A stretch of 64,000 bases of DNA, from the NCBI GenBank assembly GCA_003247575.1, contig QJZC01000044.1, positions 88,890 to 152,889 on the forward strand, given 5' to 3'. The stretch's first letter is position 1, and each line of letters starts with the position of its first letter. A model generated the notes under the pieces. It ran no database searches, was not told the origin of the DNA, and saw only the letters and a list, made by a program, of their open reading frames with translations. The translations under genes were made by a program, and so were the position numbers. Below are positions 18,020-28,100 of this stretch, piece after piece. Origin of the DNA: Pseudomonadota bacterium (GTDB lineage Bacteria > Myxococcota_A > UBA9160 > SZUA-336).

Positions 18020-18262
18020 CTCGATCCTCCTCGATTGTCCGGGTCGTTCTCCCTCAGGGCGCGGCGCAGACGTCACCAACGCGTGTCTCGCTGGCACCTG
18101 AGCTCCTGTCTCAGCGCGCCAGGCTACCACGGGCCTCTCTCGGTGCGGATACGCCTCGATGGCTCGGCTCCGGCTGCGCCCGCGGCGCGCACAGGAAGCC
18201 AAGAGAAATCGCCAAGCAATGGGAATCGCCGAGCGAGAAGTGCGAGCGAAGTTGCGCGGCGC

Positions 18263-19378
18263 CTACGCGGTGTTCTCGACCCAGCTCCCGTCGACATCGG
18301 GACGCACGTCACCGACGCTGTGGAATTCCTCGATCAGGTCATCCTTGCGCGGGTGATCGCGCAGCTCGTGATCGAGCGCACGGAGCTGCATATCGCGATT
18401 CGCACTGCGGTTCTGGCTCAGGCTCTGCTCGAGGGCTCGGTTCCAGAGGGGGAGGACCACGTCGCGGCCGGGGTACTTGCGCCCAGACTGTCCGATGACG
18501 GTACGGTCGCGAATCTCGGTCAGACAAGTCTTGAGGTACTCGACATGGGGCGTCTCATCCGCGCGAATGTAGGAGACCAGGCGCGCAGCTTCGCCGTCGC
18601 CGGCGACCAGCTCCGGGTCTGCGAGGACCGCTTCAGCCCACGAGAACGAGCGGAACGCGGCGAGCTCGATGAAGACCAACCGAATCATCCGCGCGATCTG
18701 GGACTCGAGCTCGAAGTCGATGTCGTCGTCGAGCTGCCGGGTCTGCATTGCGCGGCGGCGCATCTCCGCCAGGCGTTCGAGTGAAGGCGGGCCGCTGCCG
18801 AAGGTGGCCGGAAGGCCCATGAGCTCGAGCATCTGTGCGACCTGGCTCTCGACGTCGGGCTGCTCGAACGCGATGTCCCGCGCGGCGAACCACATCTGGC
18901 GATGCCCGGCTTCGTCCTCGAACCCAGCCTCGTCTCGCGCGTGAGCCTCGTAGAGGCCTTTGTCGAGGTGAGCCGTGGCGGTGCCCCGAATGTCTTCTGC
19001 GAAGAACCGCTGGATGTTCTGGACGGCTGCGCGCCGGATGCCCGCCCCGAAACCCTCGACGGTGCCGATGCGGGTGAGCGTGGTGATCATCGGGCGCACG
19101 ATGTCCTGCTGGAGCAGGAAGCGCGCTTGCGCAACGTTGGGGTAGTGGCCAGGCCATGCGTCGAGAGGAGCGTCGAGCAGCTCAGTGCCGAACTCGCGTG
19201 CATGCTTGGCCTGCCACGCGCAGATCGCCGGGCCCCGCTTCGCAGTCCTCGGAGACACGTAGGAGCCCGAGTCGTCGAAGCCCCCGTGGCAGCGTACCCC
19301 GCCGGCGATCAGAGGCTCGGCGATGGGGTGACTCTCGAGAAGCTCGTCGCCTTCGAATTCGACCTGCTGTGTCGTCAT
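18263..19378 (-). CDS. Ferritin-like (putative di-iron) protein of unknown function
   Basis: I do not recognise a named family. The 371-residue, largely helical, Glu/Asp-rich product contains two spaced ExxH motifs, EDEAGHRQMW and RADETPHVEYL, with other conserved-looking Glu/His in helices. This is the pattern of a four-helix-bundle di-iron carboxylate protein. No signal peptide or membrane helix, so probably cytoplasmic. It could be an oxygenase or oxidase rather than storage ferritin. Transcribed away from the CusR-like regulator with the GTATAC array 116 bases upstream of its start, so it may share that control site. Confidence 0.5.
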   Translation of the reverse strand: MTTQQVEFEGDELLESHPIAEPLIAGGVRCHGGFDDSGSYVSPRTAKRGPAICAWQAKHAREFGTELLDAPLDAWPGHYPNVAQARFLLQQDIVRPMITTLTRIGTVEGFGAGIRRAAVQNIQRFFAEDIRGTATAHLDKGLYEAHARDEAGFEDEAGHRQMWFAARDIAFEQPDVESQVAQMLELMGLPATFGSGPPSLERLAEMRRRAMQTRQLDDDIDFELESQIARMIRLVFIELAAFRSFSWAEAVLADPELVAGDGEAARLVSYIRADETPHVEYLKTCLTEIRDRTVIGQSGRKYPGRDVVLPLWNRALEQSLSQNRSANRDMQLRALDHELRDHPRKDDLIEEFHSVGDVRPDVDGSWVENTA

Positions 19379-19493
19379 CGGATCTGCCGCCTCCTATCCG
19401 CGTCGGGGCCATGACCCGGCGGGGGCCATGGCGCTTGGGTCATGAAGGTATGGTGTTTGGGGTCGCGGGCTCTGCCGGTCCCAGTCTTTCAGT

Positions 19494-19536
19494 GTATACT
19501 GGCACGTATACTCCCATCCGTATACACCCCGTATAC
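19494..19536. promoter_or_regulatory. Four GTATAC palindromes spaced about one helical turn
   Basis: GTATAC occurs at 19494, 19506, 19520 and 19531, with centre spacings of 12, 14 and 11 bp. It sits in the 435-bp region between the ferritin-like gene and the CusR-like regulator. Near helical phasing of a short repeated motif is what OmpR-family regulators usually bind, so this is a candidate operator for the adjacent regulator. No other gene is supported in the remainder of this intergenic stretch. Confidence 0.5.
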
Positions 19537-19813
19537 ACCCTATGCATGCTTGGCGCCTAACCGCGAAGGCTGCCGAAGCTCCATACGTGCCATGGGTGTG
19601 TCCGATCCTGGCAGGTGCAAGCAACGGGTGGCTCAGATGGTGCCTTGGCGGGCTACGGATCGAGGAACACGGCTGCATCGAATTGGGATAGATTTCGGAG
19701 AGCGGGGGCGACGTTGAGCGATGAGAGCGGCGGGCTGAGCCTGTCGGACTGCAGGTCGCGCGCAGGACATGGCTGCCGTGCTGGTCCGGAGGCGCAGGGG
19801 CGGAGCGGCGAGC

Positions 19814-20497
19814 ATGCGGATTCTGGTGATCGAGGATGATCGAAAGCTCGCGGAGACCCTGAGTCGCGGCCTGCGAGAGAGTGGCTTCGTCGTGGACTTG
19901 GCCTTCGACGGGGCTGCGGGGTTGCAGATGGCGCTCGCTGGACCGCACGATCTGGTGGTCCTGGACCTGATGCTCCCGGTGATGGACGGTTGGGCGGTTC
20001 TGCATAGAATCCGCCGTGATCGCGAGACACTCGGTGTGCTGCTCCTGACAGCGCGAGATGCCGTCGAGGACCGGGTCCGGGGGCTCAATTGGGGCGCGGA
20101 TGACTACGTAGTCAAACCGTTCGCGTTCTCGGAGTTGCTAGCGCGTGTGCGCGCGGTTCTGCGACGCGGAGCAGCGGAGAGCTTTGCGACCTGCGTACAC
20201 GCGGATCTGGAGATCGATCCGCGCACCCGCCGTGTGGTTCGTGCGGGCAGGGGGATCGACCTTACTCCGAAGGAGTTTCTCTTGCTCTGGGCGCTCGCCC
20301 GGAGACCTGGCGAGGTGCTCTCCCGGAAGTTGATCGTCGAGCAGGTCTGGAACCTCGACTTCGACTGCGACTCGAACGTCGTCGACGTCCACATGCGCAG
20401 ACTTCGCGCCAAGGTCGACGATCCGTTCCGAAGCAAGCTCTTGCACACGGTCCGCGGGGTCGGGTACGTGCTCGGCGAAGAGGCATTGTCGCGATGA
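19814..20497 (+). CDS. OmpR-family response regulator, CusR/CopR-like
   Basis: 227 residues, with a normal receiver: acidic pair in VIEDD, phospho-acceptor Asp51 in DLVVLDLMLP, switch Thr in LLLTARD, Lys in DDYVVKPF. The C-terminal winged helix reads LTPKEFLLLWALARRPG and VRGVGYVLG. The ATG at 19814 starts directly at the receiver strand; an upstream in-frame start would add a non-conserved 15-residue tail. Its stop overlaps the sensor kinase start, and efflux genes follow, the layout of heavy-metal-responsive cus/cop/czc systems. The expected role is activation of the downstream RND operon. Confidence 0.88.
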   Translation: MRILVIEDDRKLAETLSRGLRESGFVVDLAFDGAAGLQMALAGPHDLVVLDLMLPVMDGWAVLHRIRRDRETLGVLLLTARDAVEDRVRGLNWGADDYVVKPFAFSELLARVRAVLRRGAAESFATCVHADLEIDPRTRRVVRAGRGIDLTPKEFLLLWALARRPGEVLSRKLIVEQVWNLDFDCDSNVVDVHMRRLRAKVDDPFRSKLLHTVRGVGYVLGEEALSR

Positions 20498-21942
20498 TGC
20501 GGGTCTGGCCGAGGTTGCGTTGGCCGCCGGATTCGATCGGAGTTCGCTTGACCCTCTGGTACACGCTCTGGGCGGTGGCGCTCATCGCGGCCGGAAGCGG
20601 GTTGGTGTACGGCGGGCTGGAGACCCGCCTCGAGCGTGAACAGGACGAGCGCGTTCTCGGGGATCACCTCCGGATCCTCGCGGTGCTGCTTCAGTCTTCG
20701 CCGGACGCGTCGAGTGTGCCCTCGACACCTCGAGTGGGTGCGAATTCCATTCCGCTGGGGCCCTCCAGTCAGAGCGCAGCTGCATACGTCCACGTGCGCG
20801 TGTTCGGCCCCTCGGGTCAGCTTCTGCTCGCGACGCCCGGAATGGACGAGCACGTTCCCCTCCCCGAACTCGGGCGGCTCGATTCGCTGCACTCGGAGAG
20901 AGGAGAGCTCAGTGAGAACCGATCGCAGAGCGGTCGGCTGTTCCAGGTGCTGAGTGCTCGTATCCGGACTGGATCGAAGCCGGGTGATGTGCGCTATGTC
21001 CAGATAGCGCTCGATCGTACGGACGACGATCTGCTCGATCAGATGCGCGATCGCTCGTGGCTTCTGATGACGTTTTCGGTGCTGGCCTGTGCCGCCGTGG
21101 GATACACGATCGCGCAGCGCAGCATTCGCCCGGTCGAGAACATCAGCCGCACGGTGCAGCAGATTCACCCACATCGGCTGCACGAGCGAATCGATACCAG
21201 AGAGCTGCCGCGCGAGCTCGCAGTACTTGCGCAGACCTTCAACTCGATGCTCGATCGTTTGTCTCGGGCATTCACGTCTGTTTCCCAGTTCTCGGACAAC
21301 GCGGCGCATGAGCTCCGGACACCGATCGCCAACCTACAGAACGAGCTCGAGGTTTCGCTCCGAAAGACGCGCACATCCGCCGAACACCGGGAAGTCGTGC
21401 TCTCCTGCCTCGAGGAATGTGAACGGATCGATCGGATTCTGCAGAGCCTTCTGTTCCTGGCGCGCAACTCCACACCGATCCTTGTCTCTGTCGAACGCAT
21501 ACCGCTGAGCGGTGAGGTGGCCGCTCTCGTCGACCTGTACGAGCCTTGGGCGAGCGAGATTCAGGTCGAGATCCGGGTCCGCGTGTCCGATTCCAGCGCC
21601 GTGCGAGCCGATCCGGTTCTGCTGCGACAGGCTCTCGCGAACCTGTTCGCGAACGCACTGGAGCACACCTCTCCGGGAGGTCACATCGAGCTGCGCAGCG
21701 ACGAGCTTGAATTCGAGACGCGAATCACTGTGACTGATACTGGTTGCGGAATATCAAATGAAGACTTGCCTCATGTCTTTGATCGGTTCTTTCGAGCAGA
21801 GGAGTCCAGATCGGGCTCGCGCAGGCATCTTGGGTTGGGTCTGTCCATCGTTCAGAGCATCATGGAAAGACACAAGGGACGCGCCGAGATCGACTCCAAG
21901 GTCGGCGAGGGGACCCGGATTGCGCTTTATTTTCCGACCTGA
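20494..21942 (+). CDS. Heavy-metal-type sensor histidine kinase, CusS-like
   Basis: 482 residues: TM1 (about 22-42), a periplasmic sensing domain of about 145 residues, TM2 (about 190-207), HAMP, HisKA with phospho-His272 in NAAHELRTPIANL, and an HATPase with N-box ANLFANALEH, G1 DTGCGIS and G2 GLGLSIVQSI. Domain order and the segment before HisKA fit the heavy-metal sensor kinase family (CusS/CopS). It presumably detects periplasmic metal and phosphorylates the overlapping regulator. The start overlaps the regulator stop (ATGATG across TGA). Which metal is sensed cannot be read from the loop. Confidence 0.88.
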   Translation: MMRVWPRLRWPPDSIGVRLTLWYTLWAVALIAAGSGLVYGGLETRLEREQDERVLGDHLRILAVLLQSSPDASSVPSTPRVGANSIPLGPSSQSAAAYVHVRVFGPSGQLLLATPGMDEHVPLPELGRLDSLHSERGELSENRSQSGRLFQVLSARIRTGSKPGDVRYVQIALDRTDDDLLDQMRDRSWLLMTFSVLACAAVGYTIAQRSIRPVENISRTVQQIHPHRLHERIDTRELPRELAVLAQTFNSMLDRLSRAFTSVSQFSDNAAHELRTPIANLQNELEVSLRKTRTSAEHREVVLSCLEECERIDRILQSLLFLARNSTPILVSVERIPLSGEVAALVDLYEPWASEIQVEIRVRVSDSSAVRADPVLLRQALANLFANALEHTSPGGHIELRSDELEFETRITVTDTGCGISNEDLPHVFDRFFRAEESRSGSRRHLGLGLSIVQSIMERHKGRAEIDSKVGEGTRIALYFPT

Positions 21943-22368
21943 ACTCTCCGCCGAAATTCTCTGCTAATTCTGCATCCATTATCCGCGCGCCGTTCGAATT
22001 CGATTCTTGTGCGCCCCTGTGCTTCGCTCTTCATGCCCGGCAACGGAAGATGACGAACTCTTAATCTTCCCGTCAGGAGCGCTTCAGATCGTCTGCGTAG
22101 CCTGGCGATTCGGGCCAATCGTGTGTGCGCGTCGTACACCGCATGGAATGTCGGCGAGCCGGAACGTGCGCGGTTCGAACCCCCTCTCTATCCGAAACGG
22201 AGTCGTACCTGCGTGTTGGATTGGATTCGCCTGGGCCGCTGGGCTGTACACGAGAACCTGGATGGACTAGACGGACTCGGACTAGACGGACCGAGAGGAG
22301 GGAATCCGCCGAATCCATCTGCGGTAAGAGCGTTCTTTGGAACACCGTCGGTAGGTGTCAGCGAGCGT
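21943..22368. other. Intergenic region upstream of efflux operon, with hairpin and 15-bp tandem repeat
   Basis: A relatively AT-rich segment probably containing the efflux-operon promoter. A stem GGAAGAT/ATCTTCC (22045-22051 and 22064-22070) may form a hairpin. Two 15-bp units, GGACTAGACGGACTC and GGACTAGACGGACCG, lie in tandem at 22264-22293. A GTG at 22123 is in frame with the channel gene, but the extra 82 codons would be low-complexity and non-conserved, so they are treated as leader sequence. Confidence 0.4.
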
Positions 22369-23904
22369 TTGCCAACCAGAGCAAACTCGCTGGCCGCGAC
22401 CGAGCGCGACGTTCGTCGCGAGATCTGGCGAGGTCTCTGGGCGTCTATCTTGCTGCTCGCCTCGTTGGTCGGCGCGTCTCCGGTGAGAGCTGAGGCTCGA
22501 GAGGTCCCCGACGGTGTCCCCTGTGAAGACTCAGAGACTCCTGGTTCCCAGAGTCCCGGCTCCAAGAGCTCCAATTGCGCGGTACTCCGCAATCCGGGTG
22601 AGGCTGCAGCTACTTCCGGTCTATCGCTGAATGAAGCGCTTGAGAGAGCCGTACTGCGCAGCCCAGAGCTCGAGTGGTTCTCCTTGGAGCGGCGCTCGCG
22701 CGAGGTGTCGATCGCACAAGCTGCGCTGCGCCCGAATCCGGCGCTGTCTCTCGAGGTCGAGAACCTCAGCATGGACGACGGAACCGATGGTCTGAGCGAC
22801 AGCGAGACGACATTGTCGATGCAGTTCCCGATCGAGCTCGGAGCAAAGCGCGACCGTCGGGCAGCCCTCGCGCGTGCGGAAAGAGCGCTGGTGGAGTGGG
22901 ATTACTCATCCAAGAGACTCGAGGTCATGGCGGCGACCGCGCGCGCCTTCGTCGAGGTCTTGGCCGCTCAGGAGCGACTCGAGCTCGCCCGTGAGTTCAC
23001 TGCGATCGCGAGCTCGGAAAGCGCCGAGGTGGCACGACGCATTGCCGCGGGTGCGTCGTCTCGCCTGGACGCAAACCAGGTCGAGATCTCGCTTGCGACG
23101 AGTCGCTTGAACGAACATCTCGCGCTGCGAGGACTGGAGAGGTCGCGTGCCGAGCTCGCGGCGTCGTGGGGGAGTCGCGATCCAGACTTCTTGGCCGTGC
23201 GCGGAGACTTCTGGAGCCTGCGCAACCCACCGGGTTGGAAGGTGCTCGAGGAGGAGGCGAGCGAGATCCCTGGAGTGCAGCGCTGGGAGACAGAGCGACA
23301 GAGGCGCCAGGCCGCGCTCTCTCTAGCGGAGTCCGAAGCGATGCCCGATATCGAGTTTCAGGCAGGGTTCCGTCGGCTTGGTGAAGAGAACGAGAATGCG
23401 CTCGTGTTCCAGGTGAGCACGCCTTTGATGCTGTTCGGCCGGCAGACGACATCGGTCGAGCAGTCGCGTCTCTTCTTGCTCCAGGAGCGAAACGAGCGAG
23501 CGATGGCGCGACGTCAAGTGCGCCGAGATCTGATCGAGGCCTATGAGGGCGTGTCCGCAAGCTACGACGAGGGACGGACTCTGGAGGAAGAGATCCTTCC
23601 TCTCGCGAGCCTGGGCTTCGACCAGGCGAGGAATGCTTACCGAGCTGGGCGACTTCCGTACCTCGAAGTGATCGAGGCCAAGCGGCGCCTCTTCGAGATT
23701 CGAGAGAGATACATCGAGGCTCTCGCCAGCCACCACAAGGGATGGATGGAGCTCGAGCGGATTCTAGGGACTCTGAGCGCTGCTTCGGTTGTCGGAAGTC
23801 ACGCCGGAGTGCGCGCACCCCTCGCTGAGAGCGCCAACGTACCCGGCGCGACGCAGCGCGATGGACGCTCGACCGTGGAGAAGGAAGTGTTGTTATGGAG
23901 GTAG
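22369..23904 (+). CDS. TolC-family outer-membrane efflux channel (CusC/CzcC-like)
   Basis: Outer-membrane exit duct of a tripartite efflux system, about 511 residues. It has a signal peptide (IWRGLWASILLLASLVGASPVRA) and the OEP pattern LSLNEALERAVLRSPEL, then RPNPALSLEVEN. Long amphipathic coiled-coil helices repeat twice, the second copy ending SLGFDQARNAYRAGRLPYLEVIEAKR. No lipobox is seen. The start is uncertain: no ATG is well placed. TTG 22369 is chosen as the nearest usable codon before the signal peptide; GTG 22123 is the alternative. It overlaps the adaptor gene by 10 bases, so the efflux genes form one operon. Confidence 0.85.
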   Translation: MPTRANSLAATERDVRREIWRGLWASILLLASLVGASPVRAEAREVPDGVPCEDSETPGSQSPGSKSSNCAVLRNPGEAAATSGLSLNEALERAVLRSPELEWFSLERRSREVSIAQAALRPNPALSLEVENLSMDDGTDGLSDSETTLSMQFPIELGAKRDRRAALARAERALVEWDYSSKRLEVMAATARAFVEVLAAQERLELAREFTAIASSESAEVARRIAAGASSRLDANQVEISLATSRLNEHLALRGLERSRAELAASWGSRDPDFLAVRGDFWSLRNPPGWKVLEEEASEIPGVQRWETERQRRQAALSLAESEAMPDIEFQAGFRRLGEENENALVFQVSTPLMLFGRQTTSVEQSRLFLLQERNERAMARRQVRRDLIEAYEGVSASYDEGRTLEEEILPLASLGFDQARNAYRAGRLPYLEVIEAKRRLFEIRERYIEALASHHKGWMELERILGTLSAASVVGSHAGVRAPLAESANVPGATQRDGRSTVEKEVLLWR

Positions 23905-25067
23905 TCTCTCGCGCTGGGAGCCTGAGCTTTGGTCTGATCCTCGTGGGGCTCGTCGTCCTCTGCGGCTGTGGTCGCGGTGATTCGAATGGGAGTGCATCCA
24001 GCTCAGCAGGGACATCGGACGACGCTGCGAGGGCACGTCTCATCGACCTCGCGCGTTCGGCCGCGGCGAGTCGCATCGGCACCCTCGGGTTGGCTGACAA
24101 GGATGAGTCTCAGGACGACGAGGCGCTCCTGCCGAGTGATGACGAGGCCTCCGATGACGAGGACGATGACGAAGATCAGGCTCAGGCGGACGACCGATCC
24201 GTCTCGAGAGATGACGACGACGACGATGATGACGATGATGATGACGACGATGGCGCAATCCGGCTCACCGACGACCAACGCGAAGAGTTCGATATCGAGG
24301 TTGCGGTTGCTGAACCCGGATCCATTCGCAAGACGCTCGAGCTTCCGGGCGAGATCGAAGCCAACGCGCACGGCATCGCGCGGATGACACCTCGGTTCGA
24401 AGGCATCGTGCAGGTGCTCGCGCGCGTCGAGGGGGATCGAGTGCGGCGTGGTGACCTGCTTGCGCGCATCGAGGGAAACGAGAGCCTGGCGACCTTCGAG
24501 CTCCGTTCCCCCATTGCGGGCACCGTCGTCGAGCGGAATGCAACGCTCGGTGAGAGTGTTGCGGTCGATCGACCGGCGTTCGTGATCATCGACCTGAGCA
24601 CGGTTTGGGCGGAGTTGGAGGTCCCCCAAAAGGATCTCGGGAAGATGCGACTCGGCCAGAAGGTTGTCGTCTCGGCGCCTGAGATTGGTCAGGACGAAGG
24701 GACGATATCGTACGTCGCGCCGCTCTTGAACGAGCAGACACGTACTGTGCGTGCGCGCGTGGTGCTCGAAAATCCTGAGGGAATCTGGCGGCCGGGGCTC
24801 TTCGTCAACGGATCGGTAGCGGTTGGGGAGACCGAAGCGCGTGTCGCGGTTCCGGTCGATGCGGTCCAGAGATTGGACGCGCGCTATATCGTCTTTGCCG
24901 ACGAGGAGGCTGGGCTGCGTGCACGAGACGTGGAGCTCGGGGTGTCGGATGGAAAGCGCGTGGAGATCCTGGAAGGTCTAGAGCCTGGCGAGACGTTCGT
25001 GGCCGAAGGTGCATTCCTGTTGAAGTCGGAGCTTCAGAAAGCAGCGTTCCAGGATGACGACGATTAG
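23895..25067 (+). CDS. RND efflux periplasmic adaptor lipoprotein with 14-Asp run (CusB/CzcB-like)
   Basis: Membrane-fusion protein linking the RND pump to the TolC-like channel. 390 residues with a lipoprotein signal (LVVLCGC, acylation expected at Cys25). Residues 26-130 form an extremely acidic extension with clusters of Asp/Glu and an uninterrupted Asp106-119 run. The canonical fold then follows: lipoyl-like halves (RMTPRFEGIVQVLARVEGD and ELRSPIAGTVVERNATLGE), beta-barrel (VWAELEVPQKDLGKMRLGQ) and a C-terminal membrane-proximal domain. The protein ends in four Asp. There is no hairpin of the length seen in AcrA, as in short heavy-metal adaptors. AAGGAAG precedes ATG. Confidence 0.9.
   Translation: MEVVSRAGSLSFGLILVGLVVLCGCGRGDSNGSASSSAGTSDDAARARLIDLARSAAASRIGTLGLADKDESQDDEALLPSDDEASDDEDDDEDQAQADDRSVSRDDDDDDDDDDDDDDGAIRLTDDQREEFDIEVAVAEPGSIRKTLELPGEIEANAHGIARMTPRFEGIVQVLARVEGDRVRRGDLLARIEGNESLATFELRSPIAGTVVERNATLGESVAVDRPAFVIIDLSTVWAELEVPQKDLGKMRLGQKVVVSAPEIGQDEGTISYVAPLLNEQTRTVRARVVLENPEGIWRPGLFVNGSVAVGETEARVAVPVDAVQRLDARYIVFADEEAGLRARDVELGVSDGKRVEILEGLEPGETFVAEGAFLLKSELQKAAFQDDDD
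24210..24251 (+). repeat. 14-codon poly-Asp tract in the RND adaptor
   Basis: Fourteen consecutive Asp codons, mixing GAC and GAT, in the periplasmic N-terminal extension. Mixed codon use argues that the acidic protein sequence is maintained rather than being a fresh triplet expansion. Confidence 0.9.
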
Positions 25068-25115
25068 TCGCCACACCGCTCTTGGGCGATCGACCGCGGA
25101 ATCGGAGACGTCGTC

Positions 25116-28100
25116 GTGAATTGGCTCATTGCGAGTTCGCTCAAGCAGCCTTTTCTCGTCATCGCTATCGTCGTGGGCGTCGTCGCGTACGGTGTCCACG
25201 CGATGCTCGGGCTGAACGTCGACGCGTTTCCGGACGTTACCAACGTCCAGGTCCAGGTGAACACCGAGGCACCGGGCCTTGCGGCCATCGAGGTAGAGCA
25301 GCTGATCACGTTCCCCGTGGAGAGCGTGATGGGCGGCCTCCCCGACGTGGAAGAGGTGCGTTCGGTTTCGCAGACGGGTCTCTCGTCGATCACTGTCGTC
25401 TTCGCGGATCACGTGGACACGTACTTCGCGCGCCAGCTGGTTCTCGAACGGCTGCAGGTTGCCAAGGAGCGTATCCCCGAGGGCTTGGGCGAGCCCGAGA
25501 TGGGGCCCATCACGACCGGTCTCGGTGAGGTGTACAAGTACATCTTGAAGAGTGAGACCGCGAGCGCGATGGAGCTTCGCACGCTGAACGACTGGCTCGT
25601 CAAGTTTCAGCTTCGAACGGTGCCCGGTGTTGCCGACGTTCTGAGCAATGGCGGAGAGGTTCGCCAGTACCAGGTGTTGGCGGACCCGCGAAGACTGCTC
25701 GAGTACGAGCTCTCGATGGACGATCTCCGCGACGCGCTTCAGGAGAACAACGCGAACGCAGGCGGCTGGTATCTCGAGGGACCCCACGAGCAGTTGGTGG
25801 TGCGCGGTGAAGGCATGATTCGAGGCTCCCGCGAGGGTCTCGAAGATATCGAGAGCATCGTGCTCGAGTCCGTCGAAGGAACGCCGATCCTCGTGCGGGA
25901 CGTGGCGCAGGTTCGGTACGGGTCCCAGATTCGGCAAGGTGCGGTGACGATGAATGGCGATGGTGAGGTCGTCATGGGGATCGTCGTGCAGCTCAAGGGA
26001 GCGAACACCAAGCGCGTGATCGAGGGGGTACGCGCGAAGCTCGACGCGCTGAAGGCGACTCTGCCGGATGGAGTCGAGATCGTACCGGTCTATGACCAGG
26101 CGGATCTCGTCGAGAAATCGATCTCGACCGTGCGAAGCGCTCTGATCGAGGCATCGGTCCTGATCGTGGTGGTCTTGTTCATCTTCATGTGGGACGTTCG
26201 ATCGGCGCTGATTCTGGTGGCGACCATCCCGATGTCGATGCTGATCGCCTTCATCATGATGCGGTGGTACGGTCTCTCGGCCAATCTCCAGTCACTCGGC
26301 GGGCTTGCGATCGGAATCGGCATGATGGTCGACAGCTCGCTCGTGGTCGTCGAGAACGTGGTCCGACGGATTGCGAACGAGCCGGCTGGGTCCGTTCCTC
26401 TGGCCGAGCGCGTCCGACGGGCGAGCGTCGAGGTCGGAGCCCCCGTATTCTTCTCCGGTCTGATCATCGTCGTGTCGAAGCTGCCGCTCTTCACTCTGCA
26501 GGGAATCGAGGGCAAGATGTTCAGCCCTCTGGCCTTCACGATCGCGTTCGCGATGGTCGGAGCGCTGCTCGTCGCGCTCACGGCGGTCCCCGTACTGTGC
26601 ATGCTCGCCTTCCGAGGTCGTATCCGCGAGGCAGAGCCCTTCGTGATGCGATGGCTCAAGCGAATCTATGAGCCGCTCCTGCGCAGAGCGCTTCGGGGCC
26701 ACGTGGCGGTCGTAACCTTGGCTCTCGCCTTGCTCGCAGGTTCGGTCGCCCTGATCCCCTACCTCGGCACCGAGTTCGTGCCGGAGCTGGACGAGGGGAC
26801 CTTGTCTGTCCGAGTCACCATGAGTCCGAGCATTTCTCTCGAAGAAGCGAAGAGGATCGCTACGCGACTGGAACGCAGGCTAGTGCGCTATCCCGAGGTC
26901 ACGTACGCACTGAGTCAGATTGGTCGAGCGGAGCTCGGGGGTGAGCCCGAAGCGATCTCGAACAATGAGATCACGGTCGGCCTCAAGCCACAGAGCGCGT
27001 GGACCACCGCGCATCGGCGAGAGGATCTGATCCGAATTCTGAGTGAGGACTTGAACGAGCACCCCGGCGTGCTCATCGCGTTCTCTCAACCCATCGCCAC
27101 GCGTGTGGACGAGCTGCTTTCGGGAGTCAAGGCGCAGGTCGCAATCAAGCTGTTCGGAGACGACTTGGGGGTGCTGGCGCGGAAGGGTGCGGAGATCCAG
27201 GAGGTCATCGAGAAGATCCCCGGCGCGACCGACGTAGCGGCCCAGCAGATCGCAGGCGAGCAGCAGCTCGTGGTACGCCCGGATCGGGCTCGCCTCGCAC
27301 GGTACGGCCTCAACGTGTCGGATGTCATGAGTATCGTCTCGACCGCCGTCGGAGGGGAGGCCGTCACGCAGGTGATCGAGGGCCAGAAGCGATTCGATGT
27401 GTACCTCCGGCTGGAGGAGTCCTTCCGCGATCGCGCGGAAGCGATTGGCGAACTCTGGGTGGCGAACGAGGACCATCTCCGAGTTCCGTTGTCGCAGGTT
27501 GCCCAGATCGCCTGGGCGAGTGGCCCCCCCACCGTGAGCCGCGAGGACGCCCAGCGGCGCATCGTCGTGCAGTGCAATGTACTCGGCCGGGACATGGGGG
27601 GATTCGTTCAGGAAGCTCGGGCGGCAGTAGCGAAGGCAGTAGACCTTCCGTCCGGCTACTTCGTGACCTGGGGCGGACAGTTCGAGAATCAGGAACGCGC
27701 CCAGCGGACGTTGCTGGTGGTCATCCCCGTATCGGTCATCACCATCTTCCTGCTCCTGTTTCTCGCCTTCGGAAGCTTCCGCAGTGTCTGTCTGATTCTT
27801 CTCAACGTGCCGTTCGCGCTGGTCGGAGGGGTCTTTGCCCTCGGTCTGTCGAATCAATATCTGAGTGTTCCGGCTTCCGTAGGTTTCATCGCGCTCTTCG
27901 GAACTGCAGTACAGAACGGTGTCGTCATGGTGGCATGCCTGAACGAGCTCGTGCGGTCAGGGTGGCGTATCGAAGACGCAGTCGTTCACGGTGCCTGCCT
28001 TCGGCTCCGTCCGATCCTGATGACGGCGGTCAGTGCGGCGCTCGGTCTGGTCCCCTTGCTGCTCTCGACGGGGATTGGCTCCGAGGTGCAGCGACCCCTC

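Noticed and set aside
22160..22200. A tRNA T-arm-like sequence (GCGGTTCGAACCCC) upstream of the efflux operon
   Set aside because: The T-stem has a mismatch, and no D-arm, anticodon arm or matching acceptor strand is found. A tRNA fragment or att site cannot be supported.
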